64,000 bases of DNA. Source: an uncultured Collinsella sp. GTDB taxonomy: Bacteria > Actinomycetota > Coriobacteriia > Coriobacteriales > Coriobacteriaceae. The stretch's first letter is position 1. The number at the start of each line of letters is the position of its first letter. Below, one piece after another: positions 26,768 through 34,844 of the stretch. The notes under the pieces were generated by a model. That model ran no database searches. It saw nothing but the letters and a program-made list of their open reading frames with translations, and was not told the DNA's origin. The stretch lies in assembly GCA_900545165.1 (NCBI GenBank), contig UQYA01000002.1, positions 1-64,000 of the forward strand, in the 5' to 3' direction. The translations under genes and the position numbers were made by a program.

Positions 26768-26976
26768 AGCGTCACGGGTCTCTGCCTATCCGTCCAGCGA
26801 ATCATGTTAGCAAGCCGCTCTTCGATAATGGAAGCCATTTCGATGTCCACGCTCTTGACCTGCTTGGTCTCGGCGGGCGTCAGCGTGTCCTTGAATAGCA
26901 TCTCAAGCACAGCCCTCTGATGCTGATTCTGGAATCCTTCCCGCAACCATTCCTTCTGCTTGCGCCCAATGGGCAC
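26701..26976 (-). CDS. N-terminal part of the large membrane protein, separate frame
   Basis: A GTG-started frame with a strong GGGGAGG site, 5 nt after the exonuclease stop. Codons 1-66 (PIGRKQKEWLREG ... ANMIRWTDR) look genuine, while the last ~24 (VTLCALSCTMRCIGCQW) are cysteine/arginine-rich and typical of out-of-frame reading. In the -1 frame the sequence continues as AETRDAVCVIVHNEVYRLP into the 24242-26767 frame. The two frames overlap by 67 nt. Either a one-base indel (mutation or sequencing error) split one gene, or translation shifts frame here. Confidence 0.5.
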   Translation of the reverse strand: MPIGRKQKEWLREGFQNQHQRAVLEMLFKDTLTPAETKQVKSVDIEMASIIEERLANMIRWTDRQRPVTLCALSCTMRCIGCQWRTIPTRF

Positions 26977-26980
26977 CCGC

Positions 26981-27715
26981 CTACCTCCCCTCCGCTTTCA
27001 GCTTCAGCAGTAAATCGCCCAGCTCGGGGCACTTGCTGGAAAGGCGCGTCTGGGCTCGCTCGCCTATCCCCCATCGTTGGCGGATCTCCTGGGCGTGCGG
27101 ACTCACGTGATAGTCCCCCTCCATCATCTGCTTGAGCAGCTTGGCGGTCACGCGCGCATCGGCTAGGGCACTGTGGGCGTAGCCCGTCGACTCATCAAAC
27201 TCGATGCCAAACCACGCCGCCGCGTCACTCAAAGAGACGCACCCGTGGCTGCCCACGTCCATGATCGAGGTGTAAAACGCCTGCAGGTCGGCCCAGTCCG
27301 TAGGAAATGCGGAAAGGTCGATGTGTTTTGCCTGGCACTCAGTCAAAAGCTGTCGACGGTCCGTCCCGCTCCAGCAAACTATCTGGGCGGAGTAGCGACC
27401 GATCCAATCGCTGAGCCTTTTGATCACCATGTAGAGCGGATCGGCCATCGCGGTGTCCACAGCCGATATCCCTGTAAGCTCGCGGACGGGGAACACAACG
27501 CCTTCGGTAAATTCCGTCTGCACAAACTGCGAAAACTCGCCCATAACGTTGCCGTGGTAATCGAGTTTGACGGCGCCGACCTCGATAATCTCATGGCGCA
27601 GTCCACGGCGCTGGCGCTGCTTTGGCACCGGCGCAAACTCAAAGTCCAGCACAATCTGGCGCGCAAAGTTCGTCGTATCGATAGCCGAGATGCACGGCGT
27701 CTTTTCAGCTGACAC
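26981..27715 (-). CDS. DEDDh-type 3'-5' exonuclease
   Basis: A 244-residue exonuclease of the DnaQ/KapD type. The acidic residues are visible as LDFEFAP (D24, E26) with EIIEVGAVKLD following, and the last motif is HSALADARV with the catalytic histidine and aspartate. The C-terminal ~55 residues form a short extra helical segment. It opens a two-gene operon, 5 nt before the glycine-rich membrane protein, which suggests joint action. Housekeeping exonucleases of this type exist, so a defence role is inference from context. Confidence 0.85.
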   Translation of the reverse strand: MSAEKTPCISAIDTTNFARQIVLDFEFAPVPKQRQRRGLRHEIIEVGAVKLDYHGNVMGEFSQFVQTEFTEGVVFPVRELTGISAVDTAMADPLYMVIKRLSDWIGRYSAQIVCWSGTDRRQLLTECQAKHIDLSAFPTDWADLQAFYTSIMDVGSHGCVSLSDAAAWFGIEFDESTGYAHSALADARVTAKLLKQMMEGDYHVSPHAQEIRQRWGIGERAQTRLSSKCPELGDLLLKLKAEGR

Positions 27716-28060
27716 GGTTAGGGCCTTTCTCCGTCAACTGCCGCTTGTTACATAAGCGACTACATTGCCGTAAGGATAGGCGCCCGTGCGGACACAAAAG
27801 CGGGGCGCAACGCCATGCGCCGGTCGCACGCCATGCAGACCGCCCCAAGAGAGTCGCCCGCTCTATTCAAATACATGAAAAAGATTTAGGCCCGGTGACT
27901 TGAATCAGCGGTCATCCCGAGCCCATCAATATGCAGTGTACCTACAGAGGGCTGGTTAATCAAACGGGCTTTCGGTGACGAAGACCTGCGCGTCTATCCC
28001 CAATCGCCCAGCGTCGTCTTCTGCCGCCCTTACGAAAGGCTGCTATTCGAGGGAATCACG
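27716..28060. other. Intergenic region without a supported gene
   Basis: No gene, terminator or RNA I can support. The segment 27958-28000 resembles 28391-28435 in direct orientation (shared TTCGGT-ACGAAG core), so both may be copies of one decayed sequence. Confidence 0.4.
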
Positions 28061-28073
28061 TTGCTGTTATTAT

Positions 28074-28087
28074 CGAACATATATTCG
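28074..28087. promoter_or_regulatory. SOS-box-like (LexA) site
   Basis: CGAACATATATTCG matches the Gram-positive LexA consensus CGAAC-N4-GTTYG at all defined bases but one. It lies about 90 nt before the start of a small hydrophobic peptide, a spacing consistent with promoter control. A possible -10 (TAGAAT, 28108-28113) follows it. Confidence 0.55.
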
Positions 28088-28177
28088 TATTTATGACCGC
28101 GCTTTGATAGAATGGCAGTTGTTGACGGCAGTTCCATGTGCCGGGCAGCGCCCTCCATGCGACGGGAGGTGATGCCC

Positions 28178-28303
28178 ATGACCGATCTGATTGATTTCGT
28201 GAAGCTCCTGACCGCTTCGGTCTCGCTCCTCACGGCGCTTATCGGACTTACCGAGGCACTCAAGCAGCGTACGAAGCAGAAAAAGAGGGGTCGACGCCTC
28301 TAA
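28178..28303 (+). CDS. Small hydrophobic peptide, type I toxin-like (41 aa)
   Basis: A 41-residue peptide starting MTDLIDFVKLLTASV: one amphipathic/hydrophobic helix (residues 5-27) followed by a strongly basic tail (KQRTKQKKRGRRL). GGGAGGTGAT stands at ideal distance before the ATG at 28178. The 5' leader carries GGGCAGCGCC (28143-28152), whose exact complement GGCGCTGCCC lies in the 3' region (28330-28339), so the mRNA can fold back near the ribosome site as in type I toxin mRNAs. With the SOS-like site upstream it resembles the TisB arrangement in design, not in sequence. A longer in-frame start (28112) lacks a ribosome site. Confidence 0.55.
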   Translation: MTDLIDFVKLLTASVSLLTALIGLTEALKQRTKQKKRGRRL

Positions 28304-28367
28304 GGCATTGACCCCTTAATCGAAGTAACGGCGCTGCCCAGCTATCACCCTTGGGCTGCCGTCGACC
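28286..28367 (+). terminator. Structured 3' region of the small peptide gene
   Basis: Several nested inverted repeats follow the peptide stop: AGGGGTC/GACCCCT, GGTCGACG/CGTCGACC and GCCCA/TGGGC. They may form the terminator and the region paired with an antisense RNA. Confidence 0.45.
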
Positions 28368-28462
28368 TTATTCTACCCACGGGTGCCAGGTTTAACAAAT
28401 GGATTTTCGGTTACGAAGTCCGGAGCTCGCCCCTCTACTCCAGCGGCGTTGCGCCGGATTCT

Positions 28463-28559
28463 GGGACGTGCTTTCCGCTCCAGGCCTCTACCGGAAAATG
28501 CGTTCCACTCTGAGGCCGAAATCTGGGACGCGCTTTCCGCCAAAGGGAAAGCGCGTCCC
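28463..28559. repeat. 62-nt-period inverted element array A
   Basis: Elements GGGACGTGCTTTCCG (28463), CGGAAAATGCGTTCC (28492), GGGACGCGCTTTCCG (28525) and GGAAAGCGCGTCCC (28546) alternate in orientation. Same-orientation elements start exactly 62 nt apart. The last spacer is 8 nt shorter than in the other arrays. It lies at the 3' end of the DUF234 ATPase gene. Confidence 0.85.
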
Positions 28560-28589
28560 ATTCCGAGCATCACATCAGAGCGCGCTTGG

Positions 28590-29981
28590 TTATCTCCGCT
28601 CGCACATCTCGGCAAACGAAATCAGCTTGGCATCTCCCCTACTCTCCGCGGCATCCCGACATCCCTGCGTAAAGCCGCTTTTTGAGAAAAGCGCATAGCT
28701 TTTATGCTGCCGCCTAAAAAGCTCGCTTCGGTACACGAGCTTTTCCAGAACATCCTCGCCTACCGGTTCATTGCGCCATTTGCACTCCGCAAACAGCGCA
28801 GCGCCCTCGCCATCGTCAACAATCAAGTCGATTTCTTCCTGCGTATGCGTGCGATTATCCGTCCCCCACCAGCGCCCAACGCTTGCCGGAACCACATCGA
28901 GCTGGCCCGCGCGTGCGAGTTCGTACACGTATTGCCTGCATATAAGCTCAAAGACCGTGCCCATGTAATCCGATACGTGCGGCTCAATGCGCTCATACGC
29001 CATCTCGGCCATATCGTTTTGAATCAGCCCGATGTTCTGCGGAACAAACTTGTACCAGAACCTAAACATCTGATCGCTCAGCAGATACACGGCTCGCTTA
29101 TTGCTCGTCTCGTTTAGGGGCAGCTCGCGCTCGACAATCCCAAGCGACGCCAGCTTATCCACATAGCTCTTTACGTTGCTCGCAGGGATTCCCGTAGAGC
29201 TCGCAATCTCCGAGATCTTCGAGCGCCCCTGAGCAATTGCTTGCACGATCGCATCATATTGCTCGGGATTGCGGCACTCTTGCAATAGCAGGTTACTCGG
29301 CTCTTCAAAGAGATAACCCGTAGGGGTAAGAAAAAGACGCTTGATGTTGTCCTTGAGCGATACGGTAGGATCGACTTTCTCGATATATGCAGGAATGCCG
29401 CCCATCATGCCATAGCAAACCGCAGCGTCTTCGCGACCCATGCTCTGCCACAGGCCGAGGGTCGTCGTAAAATCGAGCGGCATGATCTTAAACTGGGCCG
29501 TACGCCTACCGTATAGTGGACTCTCGTAGCTCAACACCTGCTCTTCCATGAACGAAAGCGACGACCCGCACAGGATAAGCATGAGCTTGGTCTCTTTGTA
29601 CAGGTGATCGATCTTATCTTGCAGCAACGAGCTGATCTCGGGATTCGATTGGGCGAGATAGGGATACTCGTCAATCACGACAATCAAACGTTCCGCGCGA
29701 GCCATGGTGGCCAATGCATCGAACGCCTCGTCAAAACTACGAAACGACACGCCAGCAACACCAACGGAGCCCGCAAGTATCGCCTGGCTAAAGCCATGCA
29801 GGTTTGCCTCTGCATTGGTACGACGAGCTTGAAAGTAAATAGCCTTCTTGCCTTGGATGAACTCTGTGATAAGACGCGTTTTGCCCACGCGACGGCGGCC
29901 GTAAATCACAGGCATCTCAAAGGAGCCCGTGCCATACAGTCGATTGAGCTCGGACATTTCCGCTGTTCTTCCGATAAACAT
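28590..29981 (-). CDS. AAA ATPase with DUF234 nuclease-like C-terminus
   Basis: A 463-residue ATP-binding protein of the archaeal ATPase/DUF234 type. Walker A is GRRRVGKT (28-35), Walker B lies in IVVIDEYPYL (about 100), a winged-helix segment follows (about 270-320), and the C-terminus has a PD-(D/E)XK-like pattern (EEIDLIVDD then FAECKW). Such proteins are common and often mobile, and their cellular role is poorly known. AAGGAAGG precedes the ATG at 29981. The promoter holds a perfect 52-nt palindrome, and hairpin arrays with the same 62-nt period lie beyond both ends of the gene. Confidence 0.85.
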   Translation of the reverse strand: MFIGRTAEMSELNRLYGTGSFEMPVIYGRRRVGKTRLITEFIQGKKAIYFQARRTNAEANLHGFSQAILAGSVGVAGVSFRSFDEAFDALATMARAERLIVVIDEYPYLAQSNPEISSLLQDKIDHLYKETKLMLILCGSSLSFMEEQVLSYESPLYGRRTAQFKIMPLDFTTTLGLWQSMGREDAAVCYGMMGGIPAYIEKVDPTVSLKDNIKRLFLTPTGYLFEEPSNLLLQECRNPEQYDAIVQAIAQGRSKISEIASSTGIPASNVKSYVDKLASLGIVERELPLNETSNKRAVYLLSDQMFRFWYKFVPQNIGLIQNDMAEMAYERIEPHVSDYMGTVFELICRQYVYELARAGQLDVVPASVGRWWGTDNRTHTQEEIDLIVDDGEGAALFAECKWRNEPVGEDVLEKLVYRSELFRRQHKSYALFSKSGFTQGCRDAAESRGDAKLISFAEMCERR

Positions 29982-29998
29982 AGGGCCATCCTTCCTTT

Positions 29999-30050
29999 AC
30001 GTTATAGCTAGCTATATTATATCTTCCTATAATATAGCTAGCTATAACGT
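29999..30050. promoter_or_regulatory. Perfect 23-bp inverted repeat in the DUF234 gene promoter
   Basis: Arms 29999-30021 and 30028-30050 are exact reverse complements around TCTTCC. Each arm contains the 14-bp palindrome TATAGCTAGCTATA, and TATAAT occurs at the inner ends. It is AT-rich in a GC-rich genome and starts 17 nt before the gene, so it is probably promoter plus operator. Confidence 0.7.
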
Positions 30051-30106
30051 AATTCGACAAGCGGCGCACGCAAAAGGGTCGGTACACCACCGCACGTGGA
30101 CCGTTC

Positions 30107-30340
30107 CGGAAAATGTATCCCGTTCTGGAGCCAAAAACTGGGCCGTAGTTTCCGCCAAGCATGCCATCCGGAAAGTGCGTCCCACCCCGAGGCTCGATTC
30201 CGGGACGCAGTTTCCGTTTGAGGCCCGATCTGGAAACGGCATCCCACTCTGAGGCCGAAATCTGGGATGTAGTTTCCGCTTGAAGGGCGATCCGGAAAGC
30301 ACGTCCCATTCCGAGTGGCAATTCCGGGTCACAGTTTCCG
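30107..30340. repeat. 62-nt-period inverted element array B
   Basis: Four units. CGGAAA-type elements start at 30107, 30169, 30231 and 30293, and GGG...TTTCCG elements at 30140, 30202, 30264 and 30326, both with exact 62-nt steps. Each pair can fold into a ~15-bp stem with a 17-18-nt loop. Between arrays B and the next gene (30341-30635) I see no other feature. Confidence 0.9.
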
Positions 30341-30635
30341 CAGACACAGACGACGACCTGCAGCCCTTATCACATGCCTTCAAATATACGATCCAGAGAC
30401 ACAAAACAGCAGATAGAATGCTCTTTTTCAAAAAAGTACACGTCCCGATACTTACCCAGTCTTCATAACTCGCTACCGTTCAAGGTCGCCGATTACCGCC
30501 CACCGATTCAGCTTCAAAAAATGACGTCAAAACCAGGCCATCTACCTGCATGGTTAGATTTTGGTCAGCTTTTGGTCAGCTGAGCGGCAAGTTCCAGTTG
30601 ATACGTTTTTGCTACCCAAAAGGAGGCGGTAGCTC

Positions 30636-31634
30636 ATGACCCATTGCAATGACCAACTCATCGACCAGCTGTTGAACCAAGCCGAACAAGAGGGGCGCTG
30701 TCTGATTCCCCCGAGCGCGGCGATCCGAAAAGCGCTCCTTCGGCGCACCGGCGGCACGGTTGTCTCGCCCATGCCGGGGTTGTTTGCGCGAAAAACGCGC
30801 TGGGATGAACTCAACCGAGCGCAACGCCATTGCGAGACTATCCGCGCCCTTGCGATCATCCATCCCGATTGGACGTTCTGCTCGTTTTCGGCAGCTTGCC
30901 TGCTGGGGCTCGAGGTCTCGTGGCGACACCTGAACGTCGTGCATGTTTGCAGCTCGATAAAGCCGTCGGCTCGTCCGGGCGCACATATTCAGCAACACCA
31001 GATCGAGCCGGCCGGAGCAATACGCAGAGCCGGCATATCGGTAACGCCGCCCATCCAAACGGCCACAGATTGCCTGCTGCAAACTGGTTTTGCCGACGGC
31101 ATGCCCATTGCCGATTCGGCGATCTCAAAGCTCGGCCTTACGCGAGAGCAGTTGATGGAGGCCGTCGAGCAACGAGCGACCGCCCGCAATGGTCGCGCGA
31201 TTCGCACCGCCCTCACCACGCTTCGATATGCCGACGCCCGCGCCGAGAGCGGCGGGGAATCGGTCGCCCGAGCCGTCATGATCGAGACGGGCTTTGCGCC
31301 CGACTGGCTTCAATACGAGCTGACGGACCCCTTCGATTCGGCCAAGCCCATACGAACGGACTTTGCCTGGGAGCGCCAGGCGCGGGAACTCACGCTGGGC
31401 GAGCTCGACGGGCTCATCAAATATACCGACCAGACCATGCTGGCCGGACGCACCACCGCCGAGGCGCTCGTTGCCGAACGACAGCGCGAGGCGCACCTAT
31501 CGCTCTACGGCCACCCTCTGCTGCGCTTTACCATGAACGAGGTCCGCTCGGCAGGAATGCTCGCCAAAAAGCTGCAGACGGCAGGCATCCGACAGACCGC
31601 TCTACCGACATGGCTCAACGAGGTGGACCTGTAG
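30636..31634 (+). CDS. AbiEi/DUF559-like predicted nuclease or regulator
   Basis: A 332-residue protein resembling actinobacterial proteins that join an AbiEi-type helical/winged domain to a Vsr/DUF559-type endonuclease fold. The N-terminal part covers CSFSAACLLGLEV and the mid part ESVARAVMIETGFAP; the acidic/catalytic pattern is TDFAWE ... GELDGLIKY (about 240-265). AAAGGAGG precedes the ATG at 30636. It is a single gene, lies between hairpin arrays B and C, and has no obvious toxin partner. DNA cleavage is inferred from the fold pattern only. Confidence 0.7.
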   Translation: MTHCNDQLIDQLLNQAEQEGRCLIPPSAAIRKALLRRTGGTVVSPMPGLFARKTRWDELNRAQRHCETIRALAIIHPDWTFCSFSAACLLGLEVSWRHLNVVHVCSSIKPSARPGAHIQQHQIEPAGAIRRAGISVTPPIQTATDCLLQTGFADGMPIADSAISKLGLTREQLMEAVEQRATARNGRAIRTALTTLRYADARAESGGESVARAVMIETGFAPDWLQYELTDPFDSAKPIRTDFAWERQARELTLGELDGLIKYTDQTMLAGRTTAEALVAERQREAHLSLYGHPLLRFTMNEVRSAGMLAKKLQTAGIRQTALPTWLNEVDL

Positions 31635-31670
31635 GAGCTGTTGAGCTTATGCCCGTCTGCTTGGCAAAGC

Positions 31671-31933
31671 GGGACACACTTTCCGGTTGGCAGCACCCGC
31701 GGAAACCAGGGCCCAGATTGAGTGTTCAAAACGGGGTGCGCTTTCCATATGGCATGCCTAGCGGAAACCGTGTCCCGGAATCAAGGCCTAGAACGGGACA
31801 GACTTTCCGGTTGAAGCGCCCAGCGGAAACTGCATCCCGGAATAGACGCTCAAACTGGGACGCAGTTTCCGGTTTCCTGCTGTTCCGGAAAGTACGTCCC
31901 ATTCTGAGCGCCAAATCCGGGACACAGTTTCCG
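31671..31933. repeat. 62-nt-period inverted element array C
   Basis: Five GGGAC-type elements (31671, 31733, 31795, 31857, 31919) alternate with four CGGAAA-type elements (31700, 31762, 31824, 31886). All steps are exactly 62 nt. It fills most of the gap between the AbiEi/DUF559-like gene and the xanthine dehydrogenase gene and marks the right border of the island; 31934-32054 holds nothing else I recognise. Confidence 0.9.
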
Positions 31934-32054
31934 CATGCGGAGGCGCTCCAAACAAAAGGCCCCGGCTCGCGATGGGGCTGGGGCCAAAGGTGCAGCGTAT
32001 GTAGTTGATGTTCAGCGCGAACAGCCCGTCAGCAACGGCCGTGCGCGCCCTACC

Positions 32055-34832
32055 CTACCCGCGGTGACGGGCGCGGCTGTAGGGCGTATCCACCATGGGC
32101 AGATCTGGACGCAGCTTACCGTCAAACGCGCGGTAGGCATTCTGCACGGCGGGCGCCGTGGGGATCGTTGCGATCTCGCCGATGCCCTTGCCGCCGTATG
32201 CCACGGGCAACAGCTCGTCCTTCTCCACGTAGATGGCGTGGATATTCGGAATCTCGGGCGCGCGGAACAGCCCGAGGGTGCCGTACCTGGCCTGGGGCAC
32301 GCAGTCCTTGAGCGGCCAATCCTCGGTAAGCGCATAGCCCATACCCATGAGCACGCCGCCTTCGATCTGACCCTGGATGGAGATGGGGTTGACCACCTTG
32401 CCGGAATCGTGTGCGGCATAGACCTCGCTCACGCGGCCGTCATCATCCAGAATGACCACATGCGTGGCAAACCCGTAGCAGATGTGGCTCTTGGGGTTGG
32501 GAACGTCGGCGCCCAGCTTGTCGGTCGGCTCCAGGTACACGTAGCCAAACTCGCATCCCTCGAGCGCCTTGATGGCAGCCGCGGGATCCTGAGGATGCAT
32601 ACCCTGGTCGGCGACGAGCTCCTGCGTGCGCAGCTGATAGGCGCGACCGTCGTCGTACTCGATCTTGACGCCGTCGCCGTGGGCGCTCACCGGGCCAGTA
32701 GGCGCAGGCTTGCCGGCCTCGACGTCAAGCATGGCATCGCGCAGCAAGAAGGCGGCACCGCGCACAGCCTCGCCGGTCACGACCGTCTGACGCGAGCCAG
32801 ACGTGGTGCCGGAGTCGGGAGCGTTCTCGGTGGAGCACTCGCCGTTGGCAATGCAGCTCAGCGGTAGACCGCAGGCCTCGGCAACGTCCTGCAAAAAGAC
32901 GGTGTTGCAGCCCTGGCCGATGTCGGACGTGGCGGCGTAGACCACGGCGCGGCCATCCTCGATGCGGATCTTGCAGCGGCCGGCATCGGGCAGGCCCACG
33001 CCCACGCCGGCGTTCTTCATGGCGCAGGCGATACCGGCGTGTCCGGGATGCGCGTAGTAGGCATCCTTGACCTCGAGCAGCGTCTCTTTAAGCGCCGTGG
33101 AGCAATCGGCAATCTGGCCGTTGGGCAGAACCTCGCCCGGCTCGATGGCGTTGCGGTAGCGAATCTCCCACGGATCCAGGCCGACCTTCTCTGCCAGCAG
33201 GTCGATCAGGCTCTCGAGCGCAAACTCGGACTGGCAGACGCCAAAGCCGCGGTACGCGCCGGCGGGCGGGTTGTTGGTGTAGTAGCCAAAGCCGCGAATG
33301 TCGGTGTTCTGGTACTTGTAGGGGCCGACGGCATGCGTACAGGCGCGCTCGAGCACCGGGCCGCACAGCGACGCGTAGGCGCCGGTATCAAAGTTGATCT
33401 CGCAATCCAGGCCGGTAAAGTTGCCCTCGGCGTCGCAGCCCAGCGTAAAGGTGCCGTCCATGGCGTGGCGCTTGGGATGGAACGCGAGCGACTCGGCGCG
33501 CGTGAGCTTGCACTTCACAGGACGCTGGAACTTATATGCGGCGAGCGCGGCCAGGTGCTGGATGGACACGTCCTCCTTGCCGCCAAAGCCGCCGCCCACG
33601 AGCATGGTCTCGACGACCACGCGCTCGGGCTCGTTATCCCAGCCAAACATGTGGGCGCACTCTTTGCGCGTATCGTAAGTGCCCTGGTCGGTCGATTGCA
33701 CCTTGACGCCGTTCTTGTACGGGAAGGCGACGGCGCACTCGGGCTCCAAGAAGGCATGCTCGGTAAAGGGCGTGGTAAAGCGCTGCGTCACGGTGAACGC
33801 GCTCTCCGCCAGCGCCTTGGCGGCGTCGCCGCGCGTCACGTGACGGCTCTGGCACACGTTGTCCTTGAGCTCCACCGTGTTGCCAAAGGCAAAGAAACTG
33901 TCATGCAGGCGCGGCGCGTCGGCGGCCTTGGCCTCGGCGATGTTGCGCACGGGCTCCAGAGGCTCGTAATCGATCTTTACGAGCTTCTTGGCCTTCTCGA
34001 GCGTCGCCTCGTCCTCGGCAACCACCAGCACGATGGCATCACCCACGCAGCGGGTGATATCGCCCTGGGCGATCATGACGTCCCAGTCCTGGATAAGGTG
34101 ACCGACCTGGTTGACCGGCACGTCCTCGGCGCGCAGGATGCCCACCACGCCGGGCAGGGCCTCGGCCTTGGAGGTATCGATGGAGAGCACGCGGGCGCGC
34201 GGATACTTGGAGCGCACGGCGCTGGCGTAGGTCAGACCCGGCTGATCGAGCTCGTCGATGTCGTCGGGATACTTGCCCTCGCCGAGCACCTTCTTGCGCA
34301 CGTCGATACGGAAGGCGCGCTTGCCCACGCCGTAGTCGTCGCCGCGCTCCAAGCCCTCGTCAATCTGCTTTTCGCCGCGGAGCACCGCAGCGGCCAGCGA
34401 AATGCCCTCAATAATCTTCTTGTAGCCGGTGCAACGGCAGACATTGCCGCGAATGGCGTACTTAATCTGCTCCTCGGTGGGCTCGGGGTCCTCGGCGATG
34501 AGCGCCGCACCCGCCATGACCATACCGGGGATGCAAAAGCCGCACTGTACGGCGCCCACGGCGCCAAAGGCGTACACAAAGGCCTCGCGCACGTCCTCGG
34601 GCAGGCCCTCGACGGTCACGATGTTGCGGCCGGCGGCAAGAGCGGTGGTCAGCACGCAGGCCTTGACGGCCGCACCGTCCACGTGGATGGTGCAGGTACC
34701 GCAGGCGCCCTCGGAGCATCCGTCCTTGGCGGAATGGATATGCAGGTCGTCGCGCAGGTAGCGCAGTAGCGGTTTATTTTGGGTCATCGTGCGCTCGATG
34801 CCGTTAACGGTAAAAGTGAATTCCTGTGCCAT
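32055..34832 (-). CDS. xdhD: Selenium-dependent-type xanthine dehydrogenase, fused Fe-S and molybdenum subunits
   Basis: A 925-residue molybdenum hydroxylase of the XdhD type. The N-terminal [2Fe-2S] domains carry CSEGACGTC (C39, C44, C47) with C59, and CGFC (C97, C100) with CRC (C132, C134). The rest is the large molybdopterin domain with the GGGFGGKED loop (about 410) and AYRGFG (about 525). It lacks a FAD domain, so electrons must pass to a partner; the RnfB-like ferredoxin and YgfK directly upstream are the likely acceptors. The family hydroxylates xanthine-type purines or runs in reverse on urate. Se dependence is inferred from family and from yqeC. Confidence 0.92.
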   Translation of the reverse strand: MAQEFTFTVNGIERTMTQNKPLLRYLRDDLHIHSAKDGCSEGACGTCTIHVDGAAVKACVLTTALAAGRNIVTVEGLPEDVREAFVYAFGAVGAVQCGFCIPGMVMAGAALIAEDPEPTEEQIKYAIRGNVCRCTGYKKIIEGISLAAAVLRGEKQIDEGLERGDDYGVGKRAFRIDVRKKVLGEGKYPDDIDELDQPGLTYASAVRSKYPRARVLSIDTSKAEALPGVVGILRAEDVPVNQVGHLIQDWDVMIAQGDITRCVGDAIVLVVAEDEATLEKAKKLVKIDYEPLEPVRNIAEAKAADAPRLHDSFFAFGNTVELKDNVCQSRHVTRGDAAKALAESAFTVTQRFTTPFTEHAFLEPECAVAFPYKNGVKVQSTDQGTYDTRKECAHMFGWDNEPERVVVETMLVGGGFGGKEDVSIQHLAALAAYKFQRPVKCKLTRAESLAFHPKRHAMDGTFTLGCDAEGNFTGLDCEINFDTGAYASLCGPVLERACTHAVGPYKYQNTDIRGFGYYTNNPPAGAYRGFGVCQSEFALESLIDLLAEKVGLDPWEIRYRNAIEPGEVLPNGQIADCSTALKETLLEVKDAYYAHPGHAGIACAMKNAGVGVGLPDAGRCKIRIEDGRAVVYAATSDIGQGCNTVFLQDVAEACGLPLSCIANGECSTENAPDSGTTSGSRQTVVTGEAVRGAAFLLRDAMLDVEAGKPAPTGPVSAHGDGVKIEYDDGRAYQLRTQELVADQGMHPQDPAAAIKALEGCEFGYVYLEPTDKLGADVPNPKSHICYGFATHVVILDDDGRVSEVYAAHDSGKVVNPISIQGQIEGGVLMGMGYALTEDWPLKDCVPQARYGTLGLFRAPEIPNIHAIYVEKDELLPVAYGGKGIGEIATIPTAPAVQNAYRAFDGKLRPDLPMVDTPYSRARHRG

Positions 34833-34844
34833 GGTGATTCCCTT

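Noticed and set aside
29917..30321. Minus-strand frames with repeated peptide pieces (SASEWDAVS-like)
   Set aside because: The repetition comes from the 62-nt DNA array read in shifting frames; 62 is not divisible by three.
28463..31933. A CRISPR array
   Set aside because: The period is regular, but neither repeats nor spacers are constant, elements alternate in orientation, and no cas gene is near. Inverted hairpin arrays explain the pattern better.
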